This document shows positions 53,081 through 63,439 of a DNA stretch of 64,000 bases, piece after piece. The first letter of the stretch is position 1; each line of letters begins with the position of its first letter. Location: NCBI RefSeq assembly GCF_006438785.1, contig NZ_RCZB01000001.1:879912-943911 (forward strand), written 5' to 3'. The stretch comes from Rhodanobacter glycinis. Its GTDB lineage: Bacteria > Pseudomonadota > Gammaproteobacteria > Xanthomonadales > Rhodanobacteraceae. Under the pieces are notes generated by a model. That model had not been told where the DNA came from, did no database searches, and saw only the letters and a program-made list of their open reading frames with translations. A program made the position numbers and the translations under genes.

Positions 53081-54067
53081 ATGTGCTACAGCGCGCAGAT
53101 CTGGGCTGACTTCCGGAAATACGAACGCTTCGGCGGCAACCTAGATATCAAGGAATTCACCAAGCTCGCCGGCTGGACGAAGAAAAAGGGCAACTGGGTG
53201 AAGGTCGTGCCCAAGGCCATGCGCCGCGCCATGTCCGATGCTACGAGCGGCGTGCTGGACATCGGCACGGTCGAGTTGGCGCGCGAGGCAGACGCGGAGG
53301 CGATCGCCCTGATCGCCTCGGAGATCGGTGTCCAGGAAGCGCGCTTGGTCGAGGCCAACGCCAAGCTTGCATCAGCGAAACCGACCAAGAAGGCCGAGAA
53401 CGATCGCCGCGTTGCGACCAACAAGATTGACGCCGGAAAGAAGAAGCTCGACGACATGGCCTCACCCGCGCCGGCCGATGGTATTGACCGGATCTGGCCG
53501 GGTTACTTTGCCCCGGTGATGATTCGCAACCCGGAAACAGGCGAGCGCTCGGTGGTGCCCATGCGCTACCGGTGTCGCTTACCTGGCTGGACGGAAGCCG
53601 ACGAGATCGAGAAGCCCGGCACCTACAACGCACGACGAGACAAGCTTTCTACGGTGTGGCGGAGGGTATTCGGCCACCACCACGGCATCATGGTTGTCGA
53701 CCGATTCTACGAAAGTGTCTATCTCCACAACTTGCAGCAGCGGCAGTTGGTGCCAGGGGAGCGCGAGCAGAGCGTTGAAATCCTATTCACGCCAGCGACC
53801 GGTGAGAATCTCTTTGTGGCCTGTCTCTGGACATACGTCGAGGCTGCCGGCGACGATCCCGGCTTCTACACGTTTGCGGTGATCACAGACGACCCGCCCT
53901 TGGAGGTCGTCGAGGCCGGTCACGACCGGTGTCCCGTTCCGTTACACGAAGACGACATCGATGCGTGGCTCGATCCAGACCCAAATGACCTCCCAACCCT
54001 TTACGCCATTCTCGACCGGCGTGTGCGTCCGTTCTATGAGCATCAACTGGCGAAGCCGGAAACCTGA
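53081..54067 (+). CDS. SRAP/YedK (HMCES-like) abasic-site protein
   Basis: 328 residues from ATG 53081 with a GGAG site. Cys2 (MCYSAQ) is the expected residue for covalent crosslink to abasic DNA after Met removal. Asn in PGTYNARRDKL, Glu in VDRFYESVYL and His in AGHDRCPVPLHED match the other active residues. The family makes DNA-protein crosslinks that shield abasic sites in single-stranded DNA. There is an extra helical insertion near residues 75-150. It follows the MrfAB-like pair, so the damage theme continues. Confidence 0.85.
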   Translation: MCYSAQIWADFRKYERFGGNLDIKEFTKLAGWTKKKGNWVKVVPKAMRRAMSDATSGVLDIGTVELAREADAEAIALIASEIGVQEARLVEANAKLASAKPTKKAENDRRVATNKIDAGKKKLDDMASPAPADGIDRIWPGYFAPVMIRNPETGERSVVPMRYRCRLPGWTEADEIEKPGTYNARRDKLSTVWRRVFGHHHGIMVVDRFYESVYLHNLQQRQLVPGEREQSVEILFTPATGENLFVACLWTYVEAAGDDPGFYTFAVITDDPPLEVVEAGHDRCPVPLHEDDIDAWLDPDPNDLPTLYAILDRRVRPFYEHQLAKPET

Positions 54068-54498
54068 TGCTCCCGGACCGCAGCCATCGGAAACGCATGC
54101 CTGCCAGCTTGGATATCGCCATCGCTGGCAACGTGAAAAATCACTACATGGCGCCGACTTCCGGACGACACTGCGTACATCCGTTTGCGCACACCGATGA
54201 AGGTGACCAGTAGCACCGATCGATCATGATCAGCGCATCTGCATCCTCACCGGCGCGAGGCCACCGGCCGGAATCCGCAGTCGAAAGCGGCCGTCCCCTA
54301 CCCTCGATAACCCGATCTAATCACCGAGCTTTGGAGGGCTTTTGTTCGCCCCGACACCACGCTTGATGAGACCACTCGCATTTAGCCGAGTGGCTGCGGG
54401 GTCGGTGTTGAGGCCGGCGATCGGTTGCTCCTGGAGCTCCACAACGCCTTGTCGGCCGCCTTCTCGTTACTCGTTGCCTCGCGTTGCGTTGCCTTCAG
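54068..54498. other. Intergenic stretch between SRAP gene and sensor kinase
   Basis: No gene is supported. It holds the third diverged copy of the short repeat (54302-54320) and a hairpin CCACTCG, eight-base loop, CGAGTGG near 54371-54392 that may end transcription from one or both convergent genes, although no T run follows. Confidence 0.45.
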
Positions 54499-57400
54499 CT
54501 ACGTGACGCCTCGACCAAAAAAATTGCGTACTTTCGGGAGCGTTGTATAAGCGATGCGCCCGGGAATGCAGAGCGCGACACGAGTCCCATTGTCCGGTGA
54601 CGACTCGATAGAGAACTTCGCCGACATCTGTTTGGCGCGCTCGCGCATACCCGTCAAGCCCCAGTGTCCCGGCTTCTCACCTGAATCTAGGATGGCCGGG
54701 TCGATGCCGCTGCCATTGTCTTGCACCTCCAAAATCAGTGCGTCGGGACAATAATCCAGGTGAACGTCCAGTAGATTTCCACCAGAATGCTTATAGGCGT
54801 TGAACATGGCTTCCTTCAGGATGAATGACGCCTCTTCAAGAATCTCCTTCTTCAGATCTCGTTCGACGCCTTCAACCGACACCTTCAACACCATTCCAGA
54901 GCGACTTGCATGATCGTTGGCAAAGGCTGATATAGCCTCAGCGAGGTTGCCGTAGTCATCGGACCGCAACCGGGACACTTGATCCCTACTTTCCACAATG
55001 ATCCCACGAGCTTGCTCAAGTGTTTGATTTAGAAATTGTCGCTCGGCAGCCCCTTCCGGAAGTGGAAGCCTGTTTACACCAGCCTGCATTTTCATCAGCA
55101 GTCCCGGAAAGCTCTGAAGCAACGTGTCGTGCAAATCACGCGCGATCCGTTCCCTCTCCGCATGACGTGCTTCTAAGCGAAGGCGCAGTCGGCGATTTAC
55201 CTGACGCACACGAAATGCAAAAACTTGCCAAAGTACGAGAGCCACCATGCATGCGCAGAGCACCATAAACCAGAGCGTCTGATAAAACGCAGGCTTTATG
55301 CTGAACCCTACGTGGGCGCCCGCGTTGTTCCAGACACCATCCCCATTGGACCCGATGACATCGAAGTGGTGTTGACCTGGCCTAAGATTTGAATAGCTCA
55401 CCTCTCGCTGCAAGCCCACGTCTCGCCATTCGTTGTCTAGGCCACGCATACGAATTTTTGCGTCCACACGTTCCGGCATGGTCATGCTCAGCACGGAAAA
55501 GGTGATCCGAACATTCTCGGTATGCGCCGGCAATGTAATCCCGTCTTGTGGCGTATAGGTCTTGCCATCCGCCTCAACAGAATCGATGACCACTTGAGGT
55601 GGTAAGGGATTGGAGATCAACTGCGCAGGGTCGAGCCAAACGACCCCGTTACTTGTCGCGAACCAGAGTCTTCCATCGGTACTTCTGATGATCGATGGGA
55701 GCGGAAATTGCAGTGCTGGTGAGCCAGGTAGTCCATCCAGTGTGTCGAACTTTCGGAAATGCATCGGATAGGACGGATTCATTTCAGCTTGGCGCACGTC
55801 TTTTGCTTGCACCTGGAAGACGCCGTCCAGCGTGTGGAACCACAAATCGCCCTGCGCCGAGAACACAATTCCCGTGACGTTTTTCAGCGAACCGCCATCG
55901 GCCAGCCCCACCATCTTCAACCGCAGCCCATCCATGTAGCCCAGTCCGTCGCTACCTCCTAGCCATAAGCTATGACCATCCTGTTGAAAGGCTTTCGCAT
56001 CGCCGATTGCCACGCCTTGATTGGACCCCAACACCGTGACGTTATCCCCGTCAACGATGACAATTCGATTGTCCCTGTAGCCCAGCCAGATCCTCCCGGC
56101 GGTGTCGGTGAAGTCGACGCGCGGCGTGCCGCTGATAGACGATTTCTTCCACTGACCATTTGCCCATGTATACAGGCCCGCCTCTGATGTGCCGCCGACC
56201 GACACCCATAACGTGTCGTGCAAGTCTTTGGTTATTGCCAAGACAAGCGCAAATGCCGCCGCTTTAGCATTGGGGCGACTTGCGAGATGCTCGGCACCTG
56301 CATCGCTCATCTTCCAGATGCCGCTTACGCCTCCGATATACACCACACCGTCGCGGTCAGCGTATGCGGCAAGCGTGTAAGGCGGAACGTCAAACGTCTT
56401 GACCTTCGAGTCTTTGAGTTCCATGACCGGTTTCGAGGAACTTCCTGTCCAGATCGATCCATCCGCTCCGGCAGCCAATGCGAAATCGTGTGCGCCTGCC
56501 GGAAACGGGGCTGGCGTGAAATTGCTGCGACTGAATCGATCCACACCAGCGCCGGTACCGACCCAGATATTGTCTTCTCGATCGAGCAGCAGTGGCCACG
56601 CGTAGTCGCCACTAAGTCCGTTGGAGCTGTTAAACAGCTCCACTTTTTCGTTCAGCGCAGACAGATTCGTCTGTTCATTGATCGCATTTGACGCGATATG
56701 GCGTATGCCGTCGCCCAATCCATTGATCCAAAGCCCACCCTGACGATCGAATAGCATGCGATCTGCAGAGTTCGTCGCTATGTTTCCGGGAACCCGGACT
56801 GGCGTCGAGGTGCCGGTTGTCCAGCGTTCAATGGTGCCGCGCAAATGCGCGACCCATATGCTGCCGTTGGAGGTTTCTACGATGTGGTGCACGGACCCCT
56901 CTCGTTCCAGGGGCACAAATTGCTTGGCATTCGCGGCACGGTAAAACAGCCCCGCTGGAGTGCCCACCCAAAAAGCATCGTCACGCGCAATCAACAGGAA
57001 TGTCGCGTAGTTACCCTTGAATCCCACATCGCCACCAATGTTTTCCCAATGCCCTCCGACGAGGGTGTAGAGACCTCCAGCACCGTAAAGCCAAATCGCA
57101 GCATGCTGATCCTCAGCAAACCCTTCAATTTGGCCATGCTCAGGAAGCCCGGCCTTTGAGCCGTACTGAGTGATGTGACCATCTTTGAGAAAACCTACGC
57201 CGCCGAATTCGTAACAGATCCATAGGCCGCCATCGGTACTGGCATACAAGCCGTAGACGGGGCGTCCCGAAGACAATTCTCCCGGCAGTTCTTCAAAGCG
57301 CTCGAAGTGCACTCCGTCAAAGCGGTATAGACCGTGATCGGTGCCGATCCACAAATAGCCATCCGACGTTTGCGCTAATGCGGCTACTCCGGTGGGCGCG

Positions 57401-57600
57401 CCGCTTTTGCCCGTCCATGCAACATGCTGGTAACGATCAAGTGTCCATGGTCGCGACTCGGCGTGGATCTGGCATGACAGCAAAAGGATGACGGCGACCA
57501 GGACCCATCCACAGAATGCCCGAGTCGCGTTCCATTTGTGGCGCATCACGAAATCAAAGACCCCCATCTCTTCCTGCGCAAAATGACTACGGATCGTCAT
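54499..57600 (-). CDS. Sensor histidine kinase with beta-propeller sensor and Y_Y_Y domain
   Basis: 1033 residues. A signal-anchor near residues 30-47 is followed by a periplasmic propeller built of two-component-regulator repeats (GYLWIGTDHGLYRFDG, NIWVGTGAGVDRFS, GRLWFATSNGVVWLD). Then come a Y_Y_Y domain (~700-760), a membrane helix (WFMVLCACMVALVLWQVF), a HisKA_3 domain with phospho-acceptor His in RIARDLHDTLLQSF and a GHKL ATPase end (HWGLTGMRERA). It probably senses a carbohydrate or other periplasmic ligand. No response regulator gene is adjacent on its strand within the window. Confidence 0.9.
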   Translation of the reverse strand: MTIRSHFAQEEMGVFDFVMRHKWNATRAFCGWVLVAVILLLSCQIHAESRPWTLDRYQHVAWTGKSGAPTGVAALAQTSDGYLWIGTDHGLYRFDGVHFERFEELPGELSSGRPVYGLYASTDGGLWICYEFGGVGFLKDGHITQYGSKAGLPEHGQIEGFAEDQHAAIWLYGAGGLYTLVGGHWENIGGDVGFKGNYATFLLIARDDAFWVGTPAGLFYRAANAKQFVPLEREGSVHHIVETSNGSIWVAHLRGTIERWTTGTSTPVRVPGNIATNSADRMLFDRQGGLWINGLGDGIRHIASNAINEQTNLSALNEKVELFNSSNGLSGDYAWPLLLDREDNIWVGTGAGVDRFSRSNFTPAPFPAGAHDFALAAGADGSIWTGSSSKPVMELKDSKVKTFDVPPYTLAAYADRDGVVYIGGVSGIWKMSDAGAEHLASRPNAKAAAFALVLAITKDLHDTLWVSVGGTSEAGLYTWANGQWKKSSISGTPRVDFTDTAGRIWLGYRDNRIVIVDGDNVTVLGSNQGVAIGDAKAFQQDGHSLWLGGSDGLGYMDGLRLKMVGLADGGSLKNVTGIVFSAQGDLWFHTLDGVFQVQAKDVRQAEMNPSYPMHFRKFDTLDGLPGSPALQFPLPSIIRSTDGRLWFATSNGVVWLDPAQLISNPLPPQVVIDSVEADGKTYTPQDGITLPAHTENVRITFSVLSMTMPERVDAKIRMRGLDNEWRDVGLQREVSYSNLRPGQHHFDVIGSNGDGVWNNAGAHVGFSIKPAFYQTLWFMVLCACMVALVLWQVFAFRVRQVNRRLRLRLEARHAERERIARDLHDTLLQSFPGLLMKMQAGVNRLPLPEGAAERQFLNQTLEQARGIIVESRDQVSRLRSDDYGNLAEAISAFANDHASRSGMVLKVSVEGVERDLKKEILEEASFILKEAMFNAYKHSGGNLLDVHLDYCPDALILEVQDNGSGIDPAILDSGEKPGHWGLTGMRERAKQMSAKFSIESSPDNGTRVALCIPGRIAYTTLPKVRNFFGRGVT

Positions 57601-57862
57601 GCGGGATGATTCCAGGCAGGTTGTCAGCGCGGCTAGCCTTCGCTCAATCTCTTCTAACGCACGTAGCTTTTATACATTCCCAATCAACCTCGTACAAGCG
57701 ATGGAGACTGCGCTGCGCTAGCTTTGGTATCAACGTGAGCATTGCGAAGCCGCTTGACCAATGGGCCCGCCGGAAGCGCTTTTTTGATTTTAGAAATTCT
57801 CTTTGGCCAGAACGAATCTATGGGCTGAGGCGCGGGTCCGCAGACCACTGAAGGAGAAACCC

Positions 57863-58735
57863 ATGCGCATCGTCAATTTCGACAAGGGCGGCGTCCCCGG
57901 CATTGCGGCGGATGACGGTTCGGGCTGGTACGGCCTTACAGAGCGCGAAGCCGGATTTCCAGGAACTCTCCCCGAATTGATTGCACAAGGTGCAGATCTG
58001 TTGCGCACAGGCAGAGACCTTCTTCCCATGCACTCAATCGACCTGAGCTCAGTACGGTTGATGCCACCGGTGCCCAAGCCGCCGAAAATCCTCTGCGTTG
58101 GTCTCAACTACGATGATCACCTCGAGGAAAGCGGACTCAAAAAGCCGGTCTATCCCGAAATCTTCGCGCGGTTCGCGACGAGTCTTATCGCCCACAGTGA
58201 GCCGATCCGTCTGCCACGCGAATCGCTCGCGCTTGACTATGAGGCAGAACTCGCTGTGGTGATCGGCCGGGGCGGACGCCGTATCAACCACGACAGAGCC
58301 CTCGACCACGTTGCGGGCTACTCCCTCTTCAACGATGCGACGATCCGCGATTTTCAACTGCGCACGCCGCAATGGACGATGGGCAAGAATTTCGATGGCA
58401 CAGGGGCGTTCGGCCCCTGGCTGATGACTCCCGATGCACTGCCACCTGGCGCTCACGGGTTGCATATTCAAGGTCGCTTGAATGGCCAGGTGATGCAGGA
58501 TTCGTCTATCGACAAGCTCATTTTCAGCGTCCCCACGCTGATTGAAATGATCAGCGTCGCGATCACTCTTGAGCCGGGTGACGTGATCATCACTGGAACA
58601 CCCGGTGGCGTTGGGGCTGCGCGCAAACCACCTGTTTACATGCAGCCAGGCGATGTCTTCGAAGTTGAGATCGAGGGGATGGGTATCTTGAGCAACCCTG
58701 TCCAGCGCGAATCACAAGAGGAGACGCCGCGATGA
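57863..58735 (+). CDS. Fumarylacetoacetate hydrolase family protein
   Basis: 290 residues from ATG 57863 with an AAGGAG site. The FAH fold is clear: KILCVGLNYDDHLEESG, LDYEAELAVVIGRGGRRI (metal-binding Glu pair) and ITGTPGGVGAARKPP. Members hydrolyse C-C bonds of 1,3-diketo acids or decarboxylate/dehydrate related acids in aromatic or sugar acid breakdown. The gene overlaps the start of the next one (ATGA), so it works with the dehydrogenase. Substrate not determined. Confidence 0.85.
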   Translation: MRIVNFDKGGVPGIAADDGSGWYGLTEREAGFPGTLPELIAQGADLLRTGRDLLPMHSIDLSSVRLMPPVPKPPKILCVGLNYDDHLEESGLKKPVYPEIFARFATSLIAHSEPIRLPRESLALDYEAELAVVIGRGGRRINHDRALDHVAGYSLFNDATIRDFQLRTPQWTMGKNFDGTGAFGPWLMTPDALPPGAHGLHIQGRLNGQVMQDSSIDKLIFSVPTLIEMISVAITLEPGDVIITGTPGGVGAARKPPVYMQPGDVFEVEIEGMGILSNPVQRESQEETPR

Positions 58736-61668
58736 GAAAGCTATTTTCCGCGACCCCTGCACGCATAGGACGAGGCAATGGGCCATCAGAGAACGATGCA
58801 GTCCCCGCCTCTCTGGTCGATGGGACACCAACTGATCTGAAGACGGATCTCATCGCTCTCCTGGGAAAACAGAACGTCCTCCACAGAGCGATCGATCTCG
58901 TCCGGTTTGCCTCCGATGCGAGCCCGTATCGGCTCATCCCTCAGGTTGTCGTGCAGCCTCAAAACACCGATGACATCGTCAAGCTCTTCCGCTATTGCCG
59001 AGAGAACGGGAGGCACGCGACGCTCCGCGCCGCGGGAACTAGCCTGAACGGTCAATCCCTATCGGACGATCTACTCATCGACGTGCGCCGGCATTGGTAC
59101 GGCGCCAAAGTGGAGGACGATGGCTACCGAGTGCGCACGCGCCCAGGAATGATCCTAGCGCACATCAACGCAATGCTCGGGCGATACGGCCGACGGCTCG
59201 GGCCGGATCCGGCAAGTTCGAAAGCGTGCACCATCGGTGGCGTGATAGCCAACAATTCCGGTGGGATGCGCTGCACCGTCAAGAACGACGCTTATCAGAC
59301 CGTCTCGGCGATGACATTCGTAATGGCTTCCGGCGCTGTAATCGACACCTCGGCGTCCGACGCGGAGGCAGCGTTCGAAAGAGCCGAACCGGACCTAGCA
59401 AGAGGGCTGCTGGCACTTCGCGAAGAGCTGCTCGCCGATCGGGAACTAGCCGATCGCGTGCGACGAAAGTATTCGATACGGAACACCCATGGCTACCGGC
59501 TCTGCGCGCTGCTCGACGGCGAGACGCCACTCGAAATCTTTCGTCGTCTTCTTGTGGGATCCGAGGGCACACTGGCGTTCGTCGCCGAGGCTGTGATCGG
59601 CACACTTCCTGCTCCTAACGTGACCAGCGTCGCCTGGATACCGGTCCCAACCATCGACGAAGCGGTCAGCCTTGTCCCAAGCCTCGTCGGTCTCGGAGCC
59701 ACTGCCGTTGAGTTGATGGTCGCCCCCGCTCTCACTGCTGCCGGCAACGCCTTCGCGAAGACCCCCTGCTATTGGAAAACACTCGATCCAAAAGCGGCTG
59801 CCCTGCTCGTGGAGTTTGGTGCCGAGGACGTGCCAGCGCTTGAAGCCTTGCAGAACAAAGTCTTCGAATTGACCTCCCACGCCAATCTACTCCACTCCGT
59901 AGAGTTCACTAGCATGGAGGAAGCCGTTGAGCTGGCGTGGCACGTACGCGAAGGACTGCTCGGACTGATCGGCAAGCTGCGTCCGAAGGGCTCGACGCTC
60001 ATAACCGAGGACGTGTGCTTTCCGCCAGAACGACTGGCGCAAGGGGCTAGGGACGTCCAGGAATTGCTCAGTAAGCACGGTTTTATCCCAGGAGTTGCGG
60101 GCCACGCAGCCCACGGAAATCTTCACTTCACGCTGGTCGCGGACTTTGGCGATCCAAAGGATCACACACGGTACGAGGTCTTCATGAAAGAACTCGTCGA
60201 TCTCGTCATCCACAAACATGACGGCTCGCTAAAAGCCGAGCACGGTACCGGTCTCAACATGGCGCCCTTCGTCGAGGCCGAATGGGGCGCAAAGGCCACC
60301 GCCATGATGTGGCGAATCAAGGAACTCGCCGACCCTAAGGGCATTCTTGGGCCGAATGTGATCCTGACCCGCAACGCAAAAATCCACCTGGAGAATATGA
60401 AATCGGTGCCGTTGATCGAGAACGTCACGGACTCCACGCAATGCATTGAGTGTGGATTTTGCGAACCGGTTTGTCCCAGCCGTAATGTCACCATGACGCC
60501 AAGGCAGCGGATCGTGACTAGGCGCGAAATGGCCCGTCAATCGCCCGAATCACCGATGCTTGCCAAACTGCAGGAGGAGTATCAATACGACGGCATCGAG
60601 ACCTGCGCCGGTGATGGTACATGCGCCATTCCCTGCCCGATCGGAATCAATACCGGTGCTCTGATTCGTGAATTCCGTGCGAAGGAGACCACGTCGGCGG
60701 CCGACAGCGTCGCATTGCGACTTGCCAAGAACTGGAGCGCGGTCGAGACGCTAGCCCGAGGCAGTCTGTCCGCCACGCATGCTTTCTACACTCTATTCGG
60801 AGTCAAGCCGCTGAAGGCGTTGACCGGGATTGCGCGAGCAGTCGTGAGTCCCGATCTGATACCCAGTGTGCCGGGTCCTATGCCTCGGGCAGCTCGGGCT
60901 CCGTCGTCGACCAAAAAGAACGGTGCCGCAGCCGTCTACTTTCCCGCCTGCATCAATCGGATGTTTGGCCGCGATCCGGATGGTCCGGCTTCGCCTTCCT
61001 TGCCGGAGGCTTTCGTCACACTGTCCGAACGAGCCGGAAAGCCGTTGTGGATTCCGCCTGATGTCGCCGGTCTATGTTGCTCCACCCCTTGGAAGTCGAA
61101 AGGCTATCCCAAAGGCCACGAGTTCATGGCCAAATCCATCGCCGACGCCATGCTGCGGTGGAGCGACGGCGGTAAGCTCCCGATCGTCGTTGATGCAGCA
61201 TCGTGCACCCTCGCACTCAGCCAGGATATTGCTTCAATACTCGACGCCGAAACCAAGGCCAAGTACGAGAGTCTGACCATCATCGACTCGATTGCGTGGT
61301 GTCGCGACCTGCTTCCGAAGTTGACGATCCGGCGGAAACTCGGACGGATCGCCGTACATCCAACGTGCTCGATCACGCATTTGGAATTAGCTGGGGCGCT
61401 CAAGCAAATCGCGACGCATTTGGCCGATGATGTCGAGGTGCCGATTGGTACGACCTGTTGTGGCACAGCCGGAGATAGAGGCCTCCTACATCCCGAACTC
61501 GTCGTCTCGTCGACCCGCGAGGTCAAAGCCGTTCTGGATGCTCACCCGGCTGAGGCCTACATTTCAGCGAACCGAACCTGTGAGATGGGACTTCGGCATG
61601 CGACCGGGCGACCGTATGAGTCGTTTGTTTTCCTGCTCGAAGAGTTGAGTCGTCCGGAGGCGCGCTGA
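58732..61668 (+). CDS. FAD- and Fe-S-containing D-2-hydroxyacid (D-lactate type) dehydrogenase
   Basis: 978 residues. The N-terminal half is a flavin-binding (GlcD-like) oxidase: ATLRAAGTSLNGQSLSDD, IGGVIANNSGGMRC and PGVAGHAAHGNLHFTL. Residues ~575-640 carry two Cys clusters (CIECGFCEPVCPSR and CAGDGTCAIPCPIG) for 4Fe-4S centres, and the C-terminal part has the CCG-type motifs (AGLCCSTPWKSK, TTCCGTAGDRG). This is the fused GlcD-GlcF layout of membrane-linked quinone-dependent D-lactate dehydrogenases. The real substrate may be another D-hydroxy acid, given the FAH neighbour. Confidence 0.85.
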   Translation: MRKLFSATPARIGRGNGPSENDAVPASLVDGTPTDLKTDLIALLGKQNVLHRAIDLVRFASDASPYRLIPQVVVQPQNTDDIVKLFRYCRENGRHATLRAAGTSLNGQSLSDDLLIDVRRHWYGAKVEDDGYRVRTRPGMILAHINAMLGRYGRRLGPDPASSKACTIGGVIANNSGGMRCTVKNDAYQTVSAMTFVMASGAVIDTSASDAEAAFERAEPDLARGLLALREELLADRELADRVRRKYSIRNTHGYRLCALLDGETPLEIFRRLLVGSEGTLAFVAEAVIGTLPAPNVTSVAWIPVPTIDEAVSLVPSLVGLGATAVELMVAPALTAAGNAFAKTPCYWKTLDPKAAALLVEFGAEDVPALEALQNKVFELTSHANLLHSVEFTSMEEAVELAWHVREGLLGLIGKLRPKGSTLITEDVCFPPERLAQGARDVQELLSKHGFIPGVAGHAAHGNLHFTLVADFGDPKDHTRYEVFMKELVDLVIHKHDGSLKAEHGTGLNMAPFVEAEWGAKATAMMWRIKELADPKGILGPNVILTRNAKIHLENMKSVPLIENVTDSTQCIECGFCEPVCPSRNVTMTPRQRIVTRREMARQSPESPMLAKLQEEYQYDGIETCAGDGTCAIPCPIGINTGALIREFRAKETTSAADSVALRLAKNWSAVETLARGSLSATHAFYTLFGVKPLKALTGIARAVVSPDLIPSVPGPMPRAARAPSSTKKNGAAAVYFPACINRMFGRDPDGPASPSLPEAFVTLSERAGKPLWIPPDVAGLCCSTPWKSKGYPKGHEFMAKSIADAMLRWSDGGKLPIVVDAASCTLALSQDIASILDAETKAKYESLTIIDSIAWCRDLLPKLTIRRKLGRIAVHPTCSITHLELAGALKQIATHLADDVEVPIGTTCCGTAGDRGLLHPELVVSSTREVKAVLDAHPAEAYISANRTCEMGLRHATGRPYESFVFLLEELSRPEAR

Positions 61669-61908
61669 CGAACGACCCGAGCGCATCGAGACGTTTTGTT
61701 TTCTTACCGACAGATCGCCCCCATGAACGCTTCGGTAAATTGCGAATAGTGGCCAGCAGAACTGTTGCGCTATGCCTCACCACATCCAACTCGGCCTCGT
61801 TCGCCGCTGCTCGCGAGTTGCCAAATGCCGCATAAGGCCACGCAAGCAAAAACTTGGATCCCGCTGAAATCGGGCCTCACTAAAACGATCACCGAATAGG
61901 AGCCACCC

Positions 61909-62742
61909 ATGCCATATTCTGACTACAAATGTTTCCACATAAAGTTCGAATCCGGAGTCGCATTCGTTAGCATCAATCATCCGCCGATAAATCTTCTTGA
62001 TGAAGTTCTGTCGCCGGAATTCGACAAACTCGGCAGAGAACTCGAATTCGATGAGAGTGTCCGCGTGATCGTCTTGCAGAGCGCTCTTCCTGATTTCTTT
62101 ATTGCCCACTCTGGTTTGGGCCGGGTTGGAGCCGCTTCCAAATTGGTATCGCATACGCGCAGCTTCCGTCTTACACAGATGATCGGCGAGCGCTTCAGAA
62201 ACATGCCCAAGGTCACCATTGCCAAAATCGAAGGACGGTGTCGGGGCGGCGGGAGTGAGATCGCGCTAGCCGCTGACATGTGTTTTGGTGCCATAGGCAA
62301 AGCGATCTTTGGCCATCCAGAGGTTGCGGTTGGGCTTGTTCCGGGTGGCGGCGCTACGCAACGATTGCCACGGGTCATGGGGCGCGCGCGCGCCTTGGAG
62401 GTGCTGCTGAGTTGCAATGATCTCTCGGCGGAGCTGGCAGAACTTTACGGTTATATCAATCGAGCGTTGCCGGCGGATGAGTTGACGCCCTTTGTCGAGA
62501 AACTGGCTCACCGTATCGCTGCATTTCCTGCGCATACCATCGCTCATGTCAAGGCGGCGGTGGACATTGGAGCATTTGGCTCCTTGGCAGAGGGGCTTCT
62601 GGTGGAAGCCCATGAGTCCGATTTGAGTGTCGCTAGCGAGGTGTCGCAGGCGCTCGTGAAGGAAGCATTGACGGTCGGCGCCGAAACGTATGAAGGCGAG
62701 TTGGAGATGGATTTTATAGGCAGACTCTCGCCTGCAAAATAA
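61909..62742 (+). CDS. Enoyl-CoA hydratase/isomerase family protein
   Basis: 277 residues with a TAGGAGCC ribosome site. The crotonase fold is seen in SGVAFVSINHPPINLLD, the oxyanion-hole part KIEGRCRGGGSEIALAAD with its first Glu, and FGHPEVAVGLVPGGGATQRL with the second. It would act on an acyl-CoA double bond in a fatty-acid or aromatic route. It is separated from the dehydrogenase by 240 bases, so it may have its own promoter. Confidence 0.85.
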   Translation: MPYSDYKCFHIKFESGVAFVSINHPPINLLDEVLSPEFDKLGRELEFDESVRVIVLQSALPDFFIAHSGLGRVGAASKLVSHTRSFRLTQMIGERFRNMPKVTIAKIEGRCRGGGSEIALAADMCFGAIGKAIFGHPEVAVGLVPGGGATQRLPRVMGRARALEVLLSCNDLSAELAELYGYINRALPADELTPFVEKLAHRIAAFPAHTIAHVKAAVDIGAFGSLAEGLLVEAHESDLSVASEVSQALVKEALTVGAETYEGELEMDFIGRLSPAK

Positions 62743-62794
62743 CCCCGACTAAAGATTGGCCGCACTCACATGCATGATGCGACGTTGCTCACTG

Positions 62795-63277
62795 CTACGC
62801 ATGATCCAATTTGTATCGAGGAAGATGCATGGTTTGTACGATGGTATTCAGTTCAATGCGGCAGGCCAGGCTAAATGGCTCAATGGGCGACTTTCCAGCG
62901 CTCAGCGAGAGCTTCTGTATTTCATTCAGCGTCATATTTTTTTTAGAAAAATTAGCCGTTATCTTGCGCATAAGTGCCTCAGCTTCCTTCACGACTTCGC
63001 TGGAAGATGTAAGCCTCATTCGGCCTACCAGCGCGTGGACTTGCAGCAAGTTCTCGAAGTCCTCTATGTCACGCGTTAACGAACTGACGTACAAGTGCGA
63101 CGCCTGGTTAATAAATTCAGAATATAGGGATTCCCTGGACGCCACGCTCCTGGTCAGGAATTCTCTGCGAGTCGTGCTCCTCTGCAAAATGACGTTACTT
63201 AGAACTGGCGCGAGCGCGCCGATAGCAGAGCCAGTGAGAGCAGACAATGTGCCAATCAATGCCGTTTCCATAAGCAC
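62795..63277 (-). CDS. Hypothetical membrane-anchored protein
   Basis: 160 residues. One N-terminal hydrophobic segment (ALIGTLSALTGSAIGALAPV) is followed by a basic, helical cytoplasmic part (RREFLTRSVASRESLYSEFI). The composition is less GC-rich than its neighbours. No partner gene is obvious. Family not recognised. Confidence 0.55.
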   Translation of the reverse strand: MLMETALIGTLSALTGSAIGALAPVLSNVILQRSTTRREFLTRSVASRESLYSEFINQASHLYVSSLTRDIEDFENLLQVHALVGRMRLTSSSEVVKEAEALMRKITANFSKKNMTLNEIQKLSLSAGKSPIEPFSLACRIELNTIVQTMHLPRYKLDHA

Positions 63278-63439
63278 TCTTACGAGATTAGGGTCGAGAT
63301 GATGTAGGGACGCTTATCCAGCTCCCATACGCTTTATTGTCACGACATCATGTACCTTTTCCGCCACTCGACAATTAGCTGGCAGCTAGAAAGGGCTGGG
63401 TACCGGCGCCCCTCATGATCATGCGGCCGTTCTATTGTA

